Origin: Opitutia bacterium UBA957
GTDB lineage: Bacteria; Verrucomicrobiota; Verrucomicrobiia; Opitutales; UBA953
NCBI GenBank assembly: GCA_002293065.1
Contig: DBCN01000084.1
Coordinates: 19,554 to 36,741, forward strand
Reading direction: 5' to 3'
DNA length: 17,188 nucleotides
The translations under genes and the position numbers were made by a program. The notes below the pieces were generated by a model, which was not told where the DNA came from, did no database searches, and was given only the letters and a program-made list of their open reading frames with translations. Of this stretch, positions 1-6,588 are shown piece by piece (the first letter of the stretch is position 1; the number at the start of each line of letters is the position of its first letter).

Positions 1-81
1 GACTTTGGCGCACACCGTATCCTTCAGGGCGTCGGTGAGGTCCATATGGACCCCCGTCACGACTACCGGAGCATTGCTCAT
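1..81 (-). CDS. hpf: Ribosome hibernation promoting factor (HPF/RaiA family), N-terminal fragment
   Basis: Only the first 27 codons are in the window; the gene runs off the left edge. The ATG is at 81-79 on the minus strand, giving a peptide that begins MSNAPVVVTGVHMDLTDALK. The pattern of a short beta strand, then a 'TG.H..lTDALkd.v..K' stretch, is the usual opening of HPF/RaiA proteins, which bind the 30S decoding region and inactivate or dimerise ribosomes in stationary phase. The start lies 40 bases from the divergent dehydrogenase start. No Shine-Dalgarno sequence is visible upstream; the leader is rich in A and C. Whether this is a long or short HPF cannot be told from the fragment. The identification rests on a short stretch and is likely but not certain. 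Confidence 0.72.
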   Translation of the reverse strand, partial: MSNAPVVVTGVHMDLTDALKDTVCAKV

Positions 82-121
82 GTGTGTTGTGTTTTGGGGT
101 TTGGCGTGAGAACCTGCGGCC

Positions 122-937
122 ATGTCAAAGAACGATACCATCGATGATTTTCTCAGAAGTTTTTCCTGTGTGATCATAACGGGCGCTTCCTCCGGCATTG
201 GTCGCGCGATTCTCTCGCGCATCTACAATTCTGGGACCGCGGCCGCCGTCTTCAACCTTTCCCGCACCCCACCGGAGGGAGTCCCGAATACCTGCAAGTT
301 TACTCACCTTACCTGCGACCTCTCCCAACCCGCTCAAGTGGAGGACGTTGTCCGCGGATTACGGAAACTAATGCCGTCCGAAGGTAGAATTCTACTCATT
401 AATAATAGCGGCTTCGGAGGCTACGGCGAGTTCCCGGCGCCGGGCCTGGACCACACCTTGAAGATGGTCGACGTGAATGTGCGCGCGCCGGTGCAGCTCA
501 CGGGCCTGCTGTGGGATGAACTCAAACGGCGCGGCGGACAGGTCGCGACGGTCGCTTCGCTGGCGGGCTATCAGCCCACGCCCTTGATGACGACCTATGC
601 GGCGACGAAGGCGTTCATGCTGCATTGGAGCATCGCGCTCGACGCGGAAGCCAAGCCGTACGGCGTGCGCTGCGTGGCGATCTGCCCGGGACCGGTCTCG
701 ACCAACTTCTCCAAGGCCGCGGGCTTCTCCGGCCCCACGGGCCTGGGCGGCCAGACCGCCGAGGACTGCGTGGACGAGTCGCTCCACGCCATGGCGAAGT
801 CGCGTCCGCAGATTATCCCCGGCTGGAAGAACCGCCTGCTGGGCATGTTCAGCGCCCGCTTGCCGAAACCTTGGGCCGCGGCCATCGGCCTCCGGATGAT
901 CCGCCGCCTCCGGCTGGATCGCTTCGTGCAGCGCTGA
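122..937 (+). CDS. Short-chain dehydrogenase/reductase (SDR)
   Basis: A 271-residue classical SDR, a soluble NAD(P)-dependent oxidoreductase with a Rossmann fold. The cofactor glycine motif TGASSGIG is at residues 20-27 and the structural motif NNSG (usually NNAG) at 94-97. The catalytic set is complete: Asn119, Ser146, Tyr159 and Lys163 in the YxxxK arrangement, followed by a CPGPVSTNF loop near residue 190. The C-terminal basic, hydrophobic tail (WAAAIGLRMIRRLRLDRF) resembles SDRs that sit near membranes. Substrate cannot be predicted. The TGA at 935-937 abuts the recN stop on the other strand with no bases between. Codon use is oddly split: by my hand count about 60 of the first 100 codons end in G or C and include AGA, ATA, TTA and CTA, whereas 35 of the next 40 end in G or C. 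Confidence 0.9.
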   Translation: MSKNDTIDDFLRSFSCVIITGASSGIGRAILSRIYNSGTAAAVFNLSRTPPEGVPNTCKFTHLTCDLSQPAQVEDVVRGLRKLMPSEGRILLINNSGFGGYGEFPAPGLDHTLKMVDVNVRAPVQLTGLLWDELKRRGGQVATVASLAGYQPTPLMTTYAATKAFMLHWSIALDAEAKPYGVRCVAICPGPVSTNFSKAAGFSGPTGLGGQTAEDCVDESLHAMAKSRPQIIPGWKNRLLGMFSARLPKPWAAAIGLRMIRRLRLDRFVQR

Positions 938-2602
938 TCAACCGGCGGCCGCCGCCAACAACTCGCGGGCGTGCGACAAGGCCACCTTGCTCGCGCGATC
1001 CCCCAGCATGCGGGCTAGTTCGGACTCGCGGTCTTTCCGCTTCGCATGGACGGGGGCGATGGCCACCGTGGTGGAGCGTTCATCCTGCGTCTTGGTGACG
1101 ACCAGATGCGCATGGCCCAAGGCGGCGACCTGCGGAAGGTGCGTGACGCAGAAGACTTGGTGGGCGGCGCCGAGGGCGGCGAGCTCGCGGCCCACCTGTG
1201 CGCCGATTTCTCCGCCCACGTTGGCATCGACTTCATCGAAGACCAGCACGGGCGTCTGGTCGACCGCCGCGAGGACCGTCTTCAGCGCGAGCATCACGCG
1301 GGCGGCTTCGCCGCTGGAGGCGATCTGGTCGAGCGGCAGCAAGTCTTGGCCGGCGTTCGGACAGAAAAGGAAACGGACGGCATCGGCACCCTGGGGACCT
1401 AATTCCACGGCCGCGACTTCGATGCGCAGGTCGGCCTTCTTGAAGCCGAGCGCCCCCAACATCTTGCGCACGGCACCCGCGAGCTTATCGGCCGCCTTGG
1501 CCCGCGCCGCATGCAAGGCGTCGGCTTGCTTGCGCAGGTCCTTCTCCACCTGCGCCGCCTCCGCGCGGAGCTTGGCCACCCGGGCCTCCACATCGCCCTG
1601 GGAAAGGAGCCGCTGGGCGATGCCGTCTCGTTTTGCGCGCACATGGACCGCTTCCGGGCCATACTTACGTCGAAACTCCAACCAGAGATTCATCTTCGCC
1701 TCCAGTTCTCCGACCGACTCATCGTCGTCGGAGAGACCGCGGGCCAGCCGGGCATAGTCAGCCCGAATATCTTCGGCCTCCGCGGCCAAGGCATTGAGCC
1801 GATCGCGGAGGGCCGTGGACTCATCGTCGATGCGGGAGACATCCTCGGAGGCCTTCAGCAATTTCGGCAGGACTTCACCGAGGCCATCGGTCCCTAAGCC
1901 GGCATCGAGCTGTCCGAGCAAGGCGCCGAGTTCCTGGGCGCGCGAAGCGCGGGCATGATCGCGTTCCAACTTGGCCACGGCGTCGTCGGACAGATCCAGC
2001 GAACCGAGCTTCTCCAACTGGGAGCGCAGGAACGCTTCTTCATCTTCGGAGAGTTTTTCGGCGCCGGCGGCCTCGTCGGCCGCGCGCAGCAGGCTCAGGC
2101 GCTGGCGCCAGCCGGTGCGATAGGTCGCCAAGGCCTTACCCAAGCCCGCATGCAGGTCGAGCATCGCGAGCTGGGTCTCGGCGCGCATCAGCTTCTGGGG
2201 TTCACCCGGCCCGTGGAAATCGATCCAGAGCTCGCCGAGCTGCTGCAGCTGGGCGAGCGTGGCCGCGCCCCCATTGATCGTGATGCGACCCGCCTTGGTC
2301 GCATGCACCGAGCGCTTGAAAAGCAATAAACCCTCGTCGCAGACAGGCAGGTCCAGTTCCTGCAAAAGCGCATCGAAGCGCGGGTCCTCGCCGACTTCAA
2401 ATTCCGCTTCGACCACGCATTCCTCGGAACCCTTGCGCACGACCGTCTTGGCGGCGCGATGGCCGGCGAGCAAGGAAAGCGCCCCCAATAGGACGGACTT
2501 GCCGGCGCCGGTCTCACCCGTCACCACGGTGAAGCCGGCCCCGAGTTCCAATTCGGCGCGATCCATCAAGGCGAGGTCGCGGATGACAAGGCGGCGAATC
2601 AT
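938..2602 (-). CDS. recN: DNA repair protein RecN
   Basis: SMC-like ATPase of double-strand break repair, acting in the cytoplasm with RecA. From the ATG at 2602 the protein has 554 residues, the usual RecN length. The opening MIRRLVIRDLALMDRAELEL is the typical RecN N-terminus. Walker A is GETGAGKS (29-36). A long charged, alanine-rich coiled-coil middle follows. The C-terminal half carries the ABC signature ASSGEAAR near 428-435, Walker B VLVFDEVD near 452-459 and the VTHLPQVAALG switch region near 486-496. The signature is unusual: most RecN proteins read SGGELSR there. The reading frame stays open upstream to 3067, but that extension lies antisense-like over the upstream gene in another frame and has no RecN character, so I reject it. 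The start overlaps the upstream stop in ATGA (2602-2599), implying translational coupling. No SOS box was recognised before the operon. Confidence 0.95.
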   Translation of the reverse strand: MIRRLVIRDLALMDRAELELGAGFTVVTGETGAGKSVLLGALSLLAGHRAAKTVVRKGSEECVVEAEFEVGEDPRFDALLQELDLPVCDEGLLLFKRSVHATKAGRITINGGAATLAQLQQLGELWIDFHGPGEPQKLMRAETQLAMLDLHAGLGKALATYRTGWRQRLSLLRAADEAAGAEKLSEDEEAFLRSQLEKLGSLDLSDDAVAKLERDHARASRAQELGALLGQLDAGLGTDGLGEVLPKLLKASEDVSRIDDESTALRDRLNALAAEAEDIRADYARLARGLSDDDESVGELEAKMNLWLEFRRKYGPEAVHVRAKRDGIAQRLLSQGDVEARVAKLRAEAAQVEKDLRKQADALHAARAKAADKLAGAVRKMLGALGFKKADLRIEVAAVELGPQGADAVRFLFCPNAGQDLLPLDQIASSGEAARVMLALKTVLAAVDQTPVLVFDEVDANVGGEIGAQVGRELAALGAAHQVFCVTHLPQVAALGHAHLVVTKTQDERSTTVAIAPVHAKRKDRESELARMLGDRASKVALSHARELLAAAAG

Positions 2603-3297
2603 TGGGCGGGACGAGCGCCGTACAGGGCGGATCCGACGCGGACGCAGGTCGATCCCTCGGCCACGGCGAGTTCGAGGTCCCCGCTCATACCCATGGAAAG
2701 CTCGGGGAGTTTGATCCCGAAACGCGTCTCCAAGCCGTCGCGACAACGGCGTAGTTCGGCGAAGGTGCGCCGGGCGACCGCGGGGTCGTCCGATAGCGGA
2801 GCGATGGCCATCAGCCCGACGACCTTGAGCGAGCGGTGCGGCAGCAAGGCCTCCAAGACAGCGGGGGCTTCGGCGAGGTCGCAGCCGAATTTGGCGGGGT
2901 CGTCGCCGGAGTTCACCTGGACGTAGACCTCGCGGTTCAGCCCCAGCTCCGTGGCAATCCGGCCGAGCCGGGCGGCCAACTCGGCCGAATCCACCGATTG
3001 CAGCACGTCGAAGGCCTGGAGGGCCTGCTTGGCTTTGTTGGACTGGAGGTGCCCGATCAGCTCCCAACGGAGCGCAGTAGGCGACTGAGGCCGCTTTAAG
3101 AGGGCTTCCTGAACCCGATTCTCCCCGACTGACCCCAATCCAAAGCGATGGGCAAACTCAGCCGCCTCAAAGGGATGCGTTTTGGTGACCGGCAAGAGCC
3201 GGACCGACGACGGCGAGCGCCCACTAGCCTGGCAGGCCTGGGCGAGGCGCTCCAAAACAGCCTGACAATGGGCGGTAAACTGGTCGTAGGTGACCAT
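2599..3297 (-). CDS. YggS/PLPBP family pyridoxal phosphate homeostasis protein
   Basis: Cytosolic PLP-binding protein of the YggS/PROSC family, which keeps vitamin B6 pools balanced and has no established catalytic activity. Taking the ATG at 3297 gives 232 residues, the usual length. The PLP lysine is Lys39 in LLPVTKT. Family motifs follow: GENRVQE (58-64), IGHLQSNKAK (81-90), a 'vyVQVNsGDDpaKFG' segment, then SMGMSGDLE and the C-terminal RVGSALYGARP phosphate-binding stretch. A GTG at 3315 would add six residues and has a GGAAG six bases before it. I prefer the ATG because it matches the family N-terminus and most genes here lack Shine-Dalgarno sequences. The stop overlaps the recN start by four bases. 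A yggS-recN pairing has no obvious metabolic meaning. Confidence 0.93.
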   Translation of the reverse strand: MVTYDQFTAHCQAVLERLAQACQASGRSPSSVRLLPVTKTHPFEAAEFAHRFGLGSVGENRVQEALLKRPQSPTALRWELIGHLQSNKAKQALQAFDVLQSVDSAELAARLGRIATELGLNREVYVQVNSGDDPAKFGCDLAEAPAVLEALLPHRSLKVVGLMAIAPLSDDPAVARRTFAELRRCRDGLETRFGIKLPELSMGMSGDLELAVAEGSTCVRVGSALYGARPAQ

Positions 3298-3406
3298 TTG
3301 AGCAGTATGAAGCACCTATGGCTTCCGAGTCAACGCCTGCGATTCGTTTAAAAGAGCCGATTTTGGGGCTTTGGATTAGCCCTTCTACACTTGAAGGAAC
3401 TTCCCA

Positions 3407-3424
3407 TTAGATTTAGTAATCTAA
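3407..3424. promoter_or_regulatory. Perfect inverted repeat before the LysR gene, probable operator
   Basis: TTAGATT-TAGT-AATCTAA is a perfect 7-base inverted repeat with a 4-base spacer, ending 11 bases before the LysR ATG. It lies in an A/T-rich island within GC-rich sequence. A TTGAAG at 3391-3396 sits 17 bases before TAGTAA (3414-3419), a weak sigma-70-like promoter pair that would place the dyad over the -10 element. LysR-type regulators commonly bind such dyads and repress their own gene, so autoregulation is a fair inference. The function is not shown by sequence alone. A promoter for the divergent gene pair was not clearly seen. Confidence 0.45.
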
Positions 3425-3435
3425 GAACGCGCACC

Positions 3436-4341
3436 ATGCACATCGAAAACCTCAAGATCTTCCGGGACCTGGTCGACAACGAAAGCTTTTCGAAGGCCGC
3501 CAAGCTCAACGCCATCACGCAGTCGGCCGTCAGCCAGCAGCTCCGCTCGATGGAAAAGCACTTCAACGTCCTGATCGTCGACCGCAGCCAGAAGCAGTTC
3601 CGCCTCACCCGCGAAGGCCGGAGCCTGTATGAAGCCTCCAAGGATATCCTGAACCGCTATGAGCAGGTCGCCAGCGAGATGCAGGAGATGCGCAAGGTCG
3701 TCAGCGGCACCGTCCACGTCTCCACCATCGTCTCGATCGGCCTCCATGAACTACCGCCTTACGTGAAGCGCTTCATGCAGGAGTTTCCCCACGTCAACGT
3801 GCGCGTCGAATACCGCCGCTCCAACCTGGTCTACGAAGACGTCGTCTCCAGCGCCGTCGACTTCGGCCTCGTCGCCTTCCCGCAGAAGTATCGCCAGGTG
3901 GAGATCATCCCTTTCATGGAAGACCAGCTCGTCGCCATCTGCGCCCCCAAGCACAAGCTCGCCGCGAAGAAGGAAATCGATCTCGCCGACCTGCAGGGGT
4001 GTAAATTCATCGGCTTCGACCAAGACATCCCGACCCGCAAGGCGCTCGACCAGTTCTTCCGCGAACAGCGCATCGAACTCGAACCCTCGATGGAGTTCGA
4101 CAACATCGAAACGCTCAAGCGCGCGGTGGAAGTCGATGCCGGCGTGGCGCTCGTCCCCGAAGGCACCATCCGCTCCGAAATCGAACAGGGCACGCTCGTG
4201 AAGCTGCGCCTCCGCGACCGGCGCGTCGCCCGGCCCTTGGCCATCCTGCACCGCAAAGGTCGCGTCCTGACGCCGGCGATGAAACGCTTCATGGCGCTCA
4301 TGCTCAACGGCCTGAACGGCAAAAGCGCCGAAAGCGCCTAA
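3436..4341 (+). CDS. LysR-family transcriptional regulator
   Basis: A 301-residue LysR-type regulator of normal length. Residues 1-60 form the winged helix-turn-helix: MHIENLKIFRDLVDNESFSK, then AITQSAVSQQLRSMEK as the recognition region and LIVDRSQKQFRLTREG as the wing. A linker helix follows (about 62-85) and an effector-binding domain (about 90-295) containing the segments VHVSTIVSIGLHELPPYV and VALVPEGTI. The frame is open to a TTG at 3391, but the ATG at 3436 matches the family start exactly and the extra 15 residues would overlap the dyad. The domain features resemble CysB/CbbR-type subfamilies only in general; no inducer or regulon can be named. Its stop lies one base from the stop of the convergent membrane-protein gene. 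Confidence 0.93.
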   Translation: MHIENLKIFRDLVDNESFSKAAKLNAITQSAVSQQLRSMEKHFNVLIVDRSQKQFRLTREGRSLYEASKDILNRYEQVASEMQEMRKVVSGTVHVSTIVSIGLHELPPYVKRFMQEFPHVNVRVEYRRSNLVYEDVVSSAVDFGLVAFPQKYRQVEIIPFMEDQLVAICAPKHKLAAKKEIDLADLQGCKFIGFDQDIPTRKALDQFFREQRIELEPSMEFDNIETLKRAVEVDAGVALVPEGTIRSEIEQGTLVKLRLRDRRVARPLAILHRKGRVLTPAMKRFMALMLNGLNGKSAESA

Positions 4342-4342
4342 A

Positions 4343-4948
4343 TCAAACGCGGGCCGAACGCTCGAGGCGATGCGCCAGCGCGAAGCCCGGTAGCGCTTGC
4401 GCCAGCAGGAAGCCGAGGCCGATCCAGAGGAGCGCATCGGCGTTGGCGCCGGTCAAAGCCGTCGCCGCCAAGCCCCACCAGAGGATGGCTCCCACCAAGG
4501 GCTCCGGTGCCCGCTTCAGGCTCGCGCGCGCCAGCGACCAAGCGCCGAACAGCGCCGCCGCCAACCCCGCGGTGACCGCCGCGGAAAGGTGGCCAAGGGA
4601 GAAGTGGGCGTAGAGCAGAAACCCTTGGGCGACCAGGAGGCCGGCCAAGATGGCTGAGCTCACCCGGAACTGGTGCGGGAAGAGCGCGAACCGCGCACGG
4701 TGGGCCCGGAGGTAAAGCACGGTGGCGATGACCGCCATGGTCAAGGTCAACGCCCAGATGTAGCGCAGGCCGCTGATCGGCATGACGAACTTGTCGATCG
4801 CCCATTGCGCCAGGAAGCACTTCGCCAAGATCAGCGACCAGAGGGCCCCCAGCCGATCGACGACGACGACCTCACGATAGGCGCGCTCCACCGACAAGGA
4901 GAGTTCGGTGTCGGACCCGGCGGGCAAGGATGACGGCAAGGGCGCCAT
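4343..4948 (-). CDS. Multi-pass inner-membrane protein of unknown function
   Basis: A 201-residue protein I do not recognise. After a polar N-terminus (1-30) with a VERAYREVVVVDRLG segment there are five or six hydrophobic stretches: about 33-50, 62-81, 96-115, 120-141, 150-167 and 170-192. Arg/His-rich loops (for example RAHRAR at 81-86 and RASLKRAPEP at 141-150) separate some of them, which suggests an integral inner-membrane protein. No catalytic or metal-binding motif stands out. An alternative frame over the same DNA is open but shorter and arginine/proline-rich, so this frame is preferred for its clear membrane pattern. The gene starts 57 bases after the stop of the upstream conserved gene on the same strand and is probably cotranscribed with it. 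A 6-base inverted repeat (GAAGCC at 4949-4954, GGCTTC at 4967-4972) lies just before the start, of unknown meaning. Confidence 0.75.
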   Translation of the reverse strand: MAPLPSSLPAGSDTELSLSVERAYREVVVVDRLGALWSLILAKCFLAQWAIDKFVMPISGLRYIWALTLTMAVIATVLYLRAHRARFALFPHQFRVSSAILAGLLVAQGFLLYAHFSLGHLSAAVTAGLAAALFGAWSLARASLKRAPEPLVGAILWWGLAATALTGANADALLWIGLGFLLAQALPGFALAHRLERSARV

Positions 4949-5005
4949 GAAGCCGACTACCGTGCGGGCTTCCCGCGAGCCTGCAACCTCAGGCGCACGA
5001 TTGAC

Positions 5006-6454
5006 TCAGGAAACCCAAAGTTTCGAACGTTTGATTTCCGCGGCGACGGCCGGCGGGACTTCCTTTTCCCAGCCTTCGTAACCTTGGCGGATGCGCTCGG
5101 CCAAGGTCCGCGGCTGGCAAGCCAAGGCCGCCGGACTGGCCCCCGTGATCGGGACGAGGAAGCCGTTATTGCGCAGGTGCTCAAACAGGCCAGCGACCTT
5201 GGGCCGAACCTGCACGTCGGCGGCCGTGACCACCGCGTCCAAGGCGACTTGATAGGTCTCGGGGAAGCAGACCAGGCACGCCACCGGGTCCGCAATCAAA
5301 CGCCGCAACTGGTCGCCGCGCATCGGATAAACCATCACCTTCACGCCATCCTTGAACAGGCGGCCGCAAGCTTCGAGCACGCCGCCTTCGAGATGGGAGT
5401 AGTGGGCGGGATTGAAGAGGTCCACCAGGTTGTTCATGCCCGCGATCAACGTCACGTCGCCCGTGGTGTGCAGACGGAAATAGGCCGGGAGACGATACCA
5501 ACCGCGATGACGGGTCACGAGCAACGGGCGACCGACCGCGGCCACCAGACCGATGCGGGCGACGATCTCCGCCTCCGTGGCGTTCTCCTGCCCGACGCAC
5601 ATCTCATAGAGCGTCACGGTATCCGCGCCCGGCGGTTGCGCCTGCTGGGCGCAGCTGATCATGTCTTCATTGACGAGCGAGAGCGGCCGGAAGGTGCCAC
5701 GGGCGACAAGCACGGACTTCTTGTAGAAAAACTCCCCCGCCACCGCCGGGAGGCCGCGCTCATCGAACAGCACCGCATCCGTGAGGCCGAGGCGGACCAA
5801 CCGGACCAAGGCCGTACGGTTATCGAAGTCGCGGAAGCCGGGCCCGCTGAAATGGGCGAAATCGACCTCCACGCGGCCCGCCCCGACGTCCTCGATGATG
5901 GCCTGCACGAATTCATCGATGGAGGCGCGGCGGTGCAGGGCCGCATGGACCAGGTTCACGCCCACCATGCCGAGCGCGTCCTGCTGACGACCGGCATCGC
6001 GATCCCACAGCCGCAGGTGGAGGATGACATCGCTTGGTTCCGCCCCTGGTTCCGACTGGAAGCGCATGCCCATCCAGGAGTGTCCCTGCCCTTTGCCGTC
6101 ATGCGGCGTCGTGGCCACGGTATCCGCGAAGGCAAAGAAACGCGTCTGGGCGCCGCGCTCGGAAGCCAGCCGATCGACCAGGAGTCCATACTCGTGACCC
6201 ATCATCTGCTCGAGGCGTTCGCGCGAGACGTAGCGCTTCGGGTGACCATAGATCGCATCGCTGACCCGCATATCATACGCCGACATGCTCTTGGCGACCG
6301 TCCCGGAGGCGCCGCCGGCCTTGAAGAAATGCCGAACGACCTCCTGCCCGGCGCCGATCTCCGCGAAGACCCCGTAGGCGGACCGATCGAGGTTGATGGC
6401 CAGCGCCTTGCGGGCGGTCACCGCACCGGGCTGTTCATGAGTAGTTTCTGACAT
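5006..6454 (-). CDS. Large conserved cytosolic protein of unknown function
   Basis: A 482-residue protein starting at the ATG at 6454 (MSETTHEQPG). The frame is open back to 6580, but those 42 residues look non-coding and the family-like block begins near residue 16: KALAINLD, then FAEIGAGQEVVRHFF, GGASGTVAKSMSAYDM, SDAIYG and RYVSRERL. I recognise this as a widespread bacterial family of unknown biochemistry. From memory, relatives carry conflicting database labels such as TonB-dependent receptor. Nothing here supports that: there is no signal peptide, plug or beta-barrel pattern. The N-terminal FADTVATTPHDGKGQGHSWM region and the C-terminal LEGGVLEACGRLFKDGVKVM region look strongly constrained. 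It diverges from sppA across a 134-base gap and precedes a membrane-protein gene by 57 bases. Confidence 0.85.
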   Translation of the reverse strand: MSETTHEQPGAVTARKALAINLDRSAYGVFAEIGAGQEVVRHFFKAGGASGTVAKSMSAYDMRVSDAIYGHPKRYVSRERLEQMMGHEYGLLVDRLASERGAQTRFFAFADTVATTPHDGKGQGHSWMGMRFQSEPGAEPSDVILHLRLWDRDAGRQQDALGMVGVNLVHAALHRRASIDEFVQAIIEDVGAGRVEVDFAHFSGPGFRDFDNRTALVRLVRLGLTDAVLFDERGLPAVAGEFFYKKSVLVARGTFRPLSLVNEDMISCAQQAQPPGADTVTLYEMCVGQENATEAEIVARIGLVAAVGRPLLVTRHRGWYRLPAYFRLHTTGDVTLIAGMNNLVDLFNPAHYSHLEGGVLEACGRLFKDGVKVMVYPMRGDQLRRLIADPVACLVCFPETYQVALDAVVTAADVQVRPKVAGLFEHLRNNGFLVPITGASPAALACQPRTLAERIRQGYEGWEKEVPPAVAAEIKRSKLWVS

Positions 6455-6588
6455 TTCGAAATGGTAGCCCGCCCCAGTGACGGAAACCAGCGGAAAGGGG
6501 TGACGAAATGGCGACTTTGGATTGGCGAAACATGAGCAGGCAGGCACAGTGATGGGCAAATTCACCCGCCCCCGCGCCACCTCATCCC

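Noticed and set aside
941..956. GC palindrome GGCGGCCGCC at the recN/SDR junction as a bidirectional terminator
   Set aside because: It lies inside the recN C-terminal Ala codons, has no loop and no flanking T-runs.
2603..3067. N-terminal extension of recN by 155 codons
   Set aside because: The extension overlaps the YggS gene in another frame and is Arg/Pro-rich. The ATG at 2602 gives a textbook RecN N-terminus and the ATGA overlap.
3366..3382. Small inverted repeat GGGCT / AGCCC in the yggS-LysR gap
   Set aside because: Five-base arms with a 7-base loop are too weak in GC-rich DNA to call an operator or terminator.
4338..4820. Alternative frame over the membrane-protein gene
   Set aside because: It is Arg/Pro/Gly-rich with no recognisable pattern, while the chosen frame shows clear membrane segments.
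4949..4972. Possible hairpin GAAGCC / GGCTTC between the 482-residue gene and the membrane-protein gene
   Set aside because: The stem is only six bases with a 12-base loop and there is no T-run, so it is not a convincing terminator.
6452..6463. Perfect 12-base palindrome CATTTCGAAATG over the start codon of the 482-residue gene
   Set aside because: A palindrome of this length is expected a few times by chance in a window of this size, and no second copy or promoter element was seen near it.
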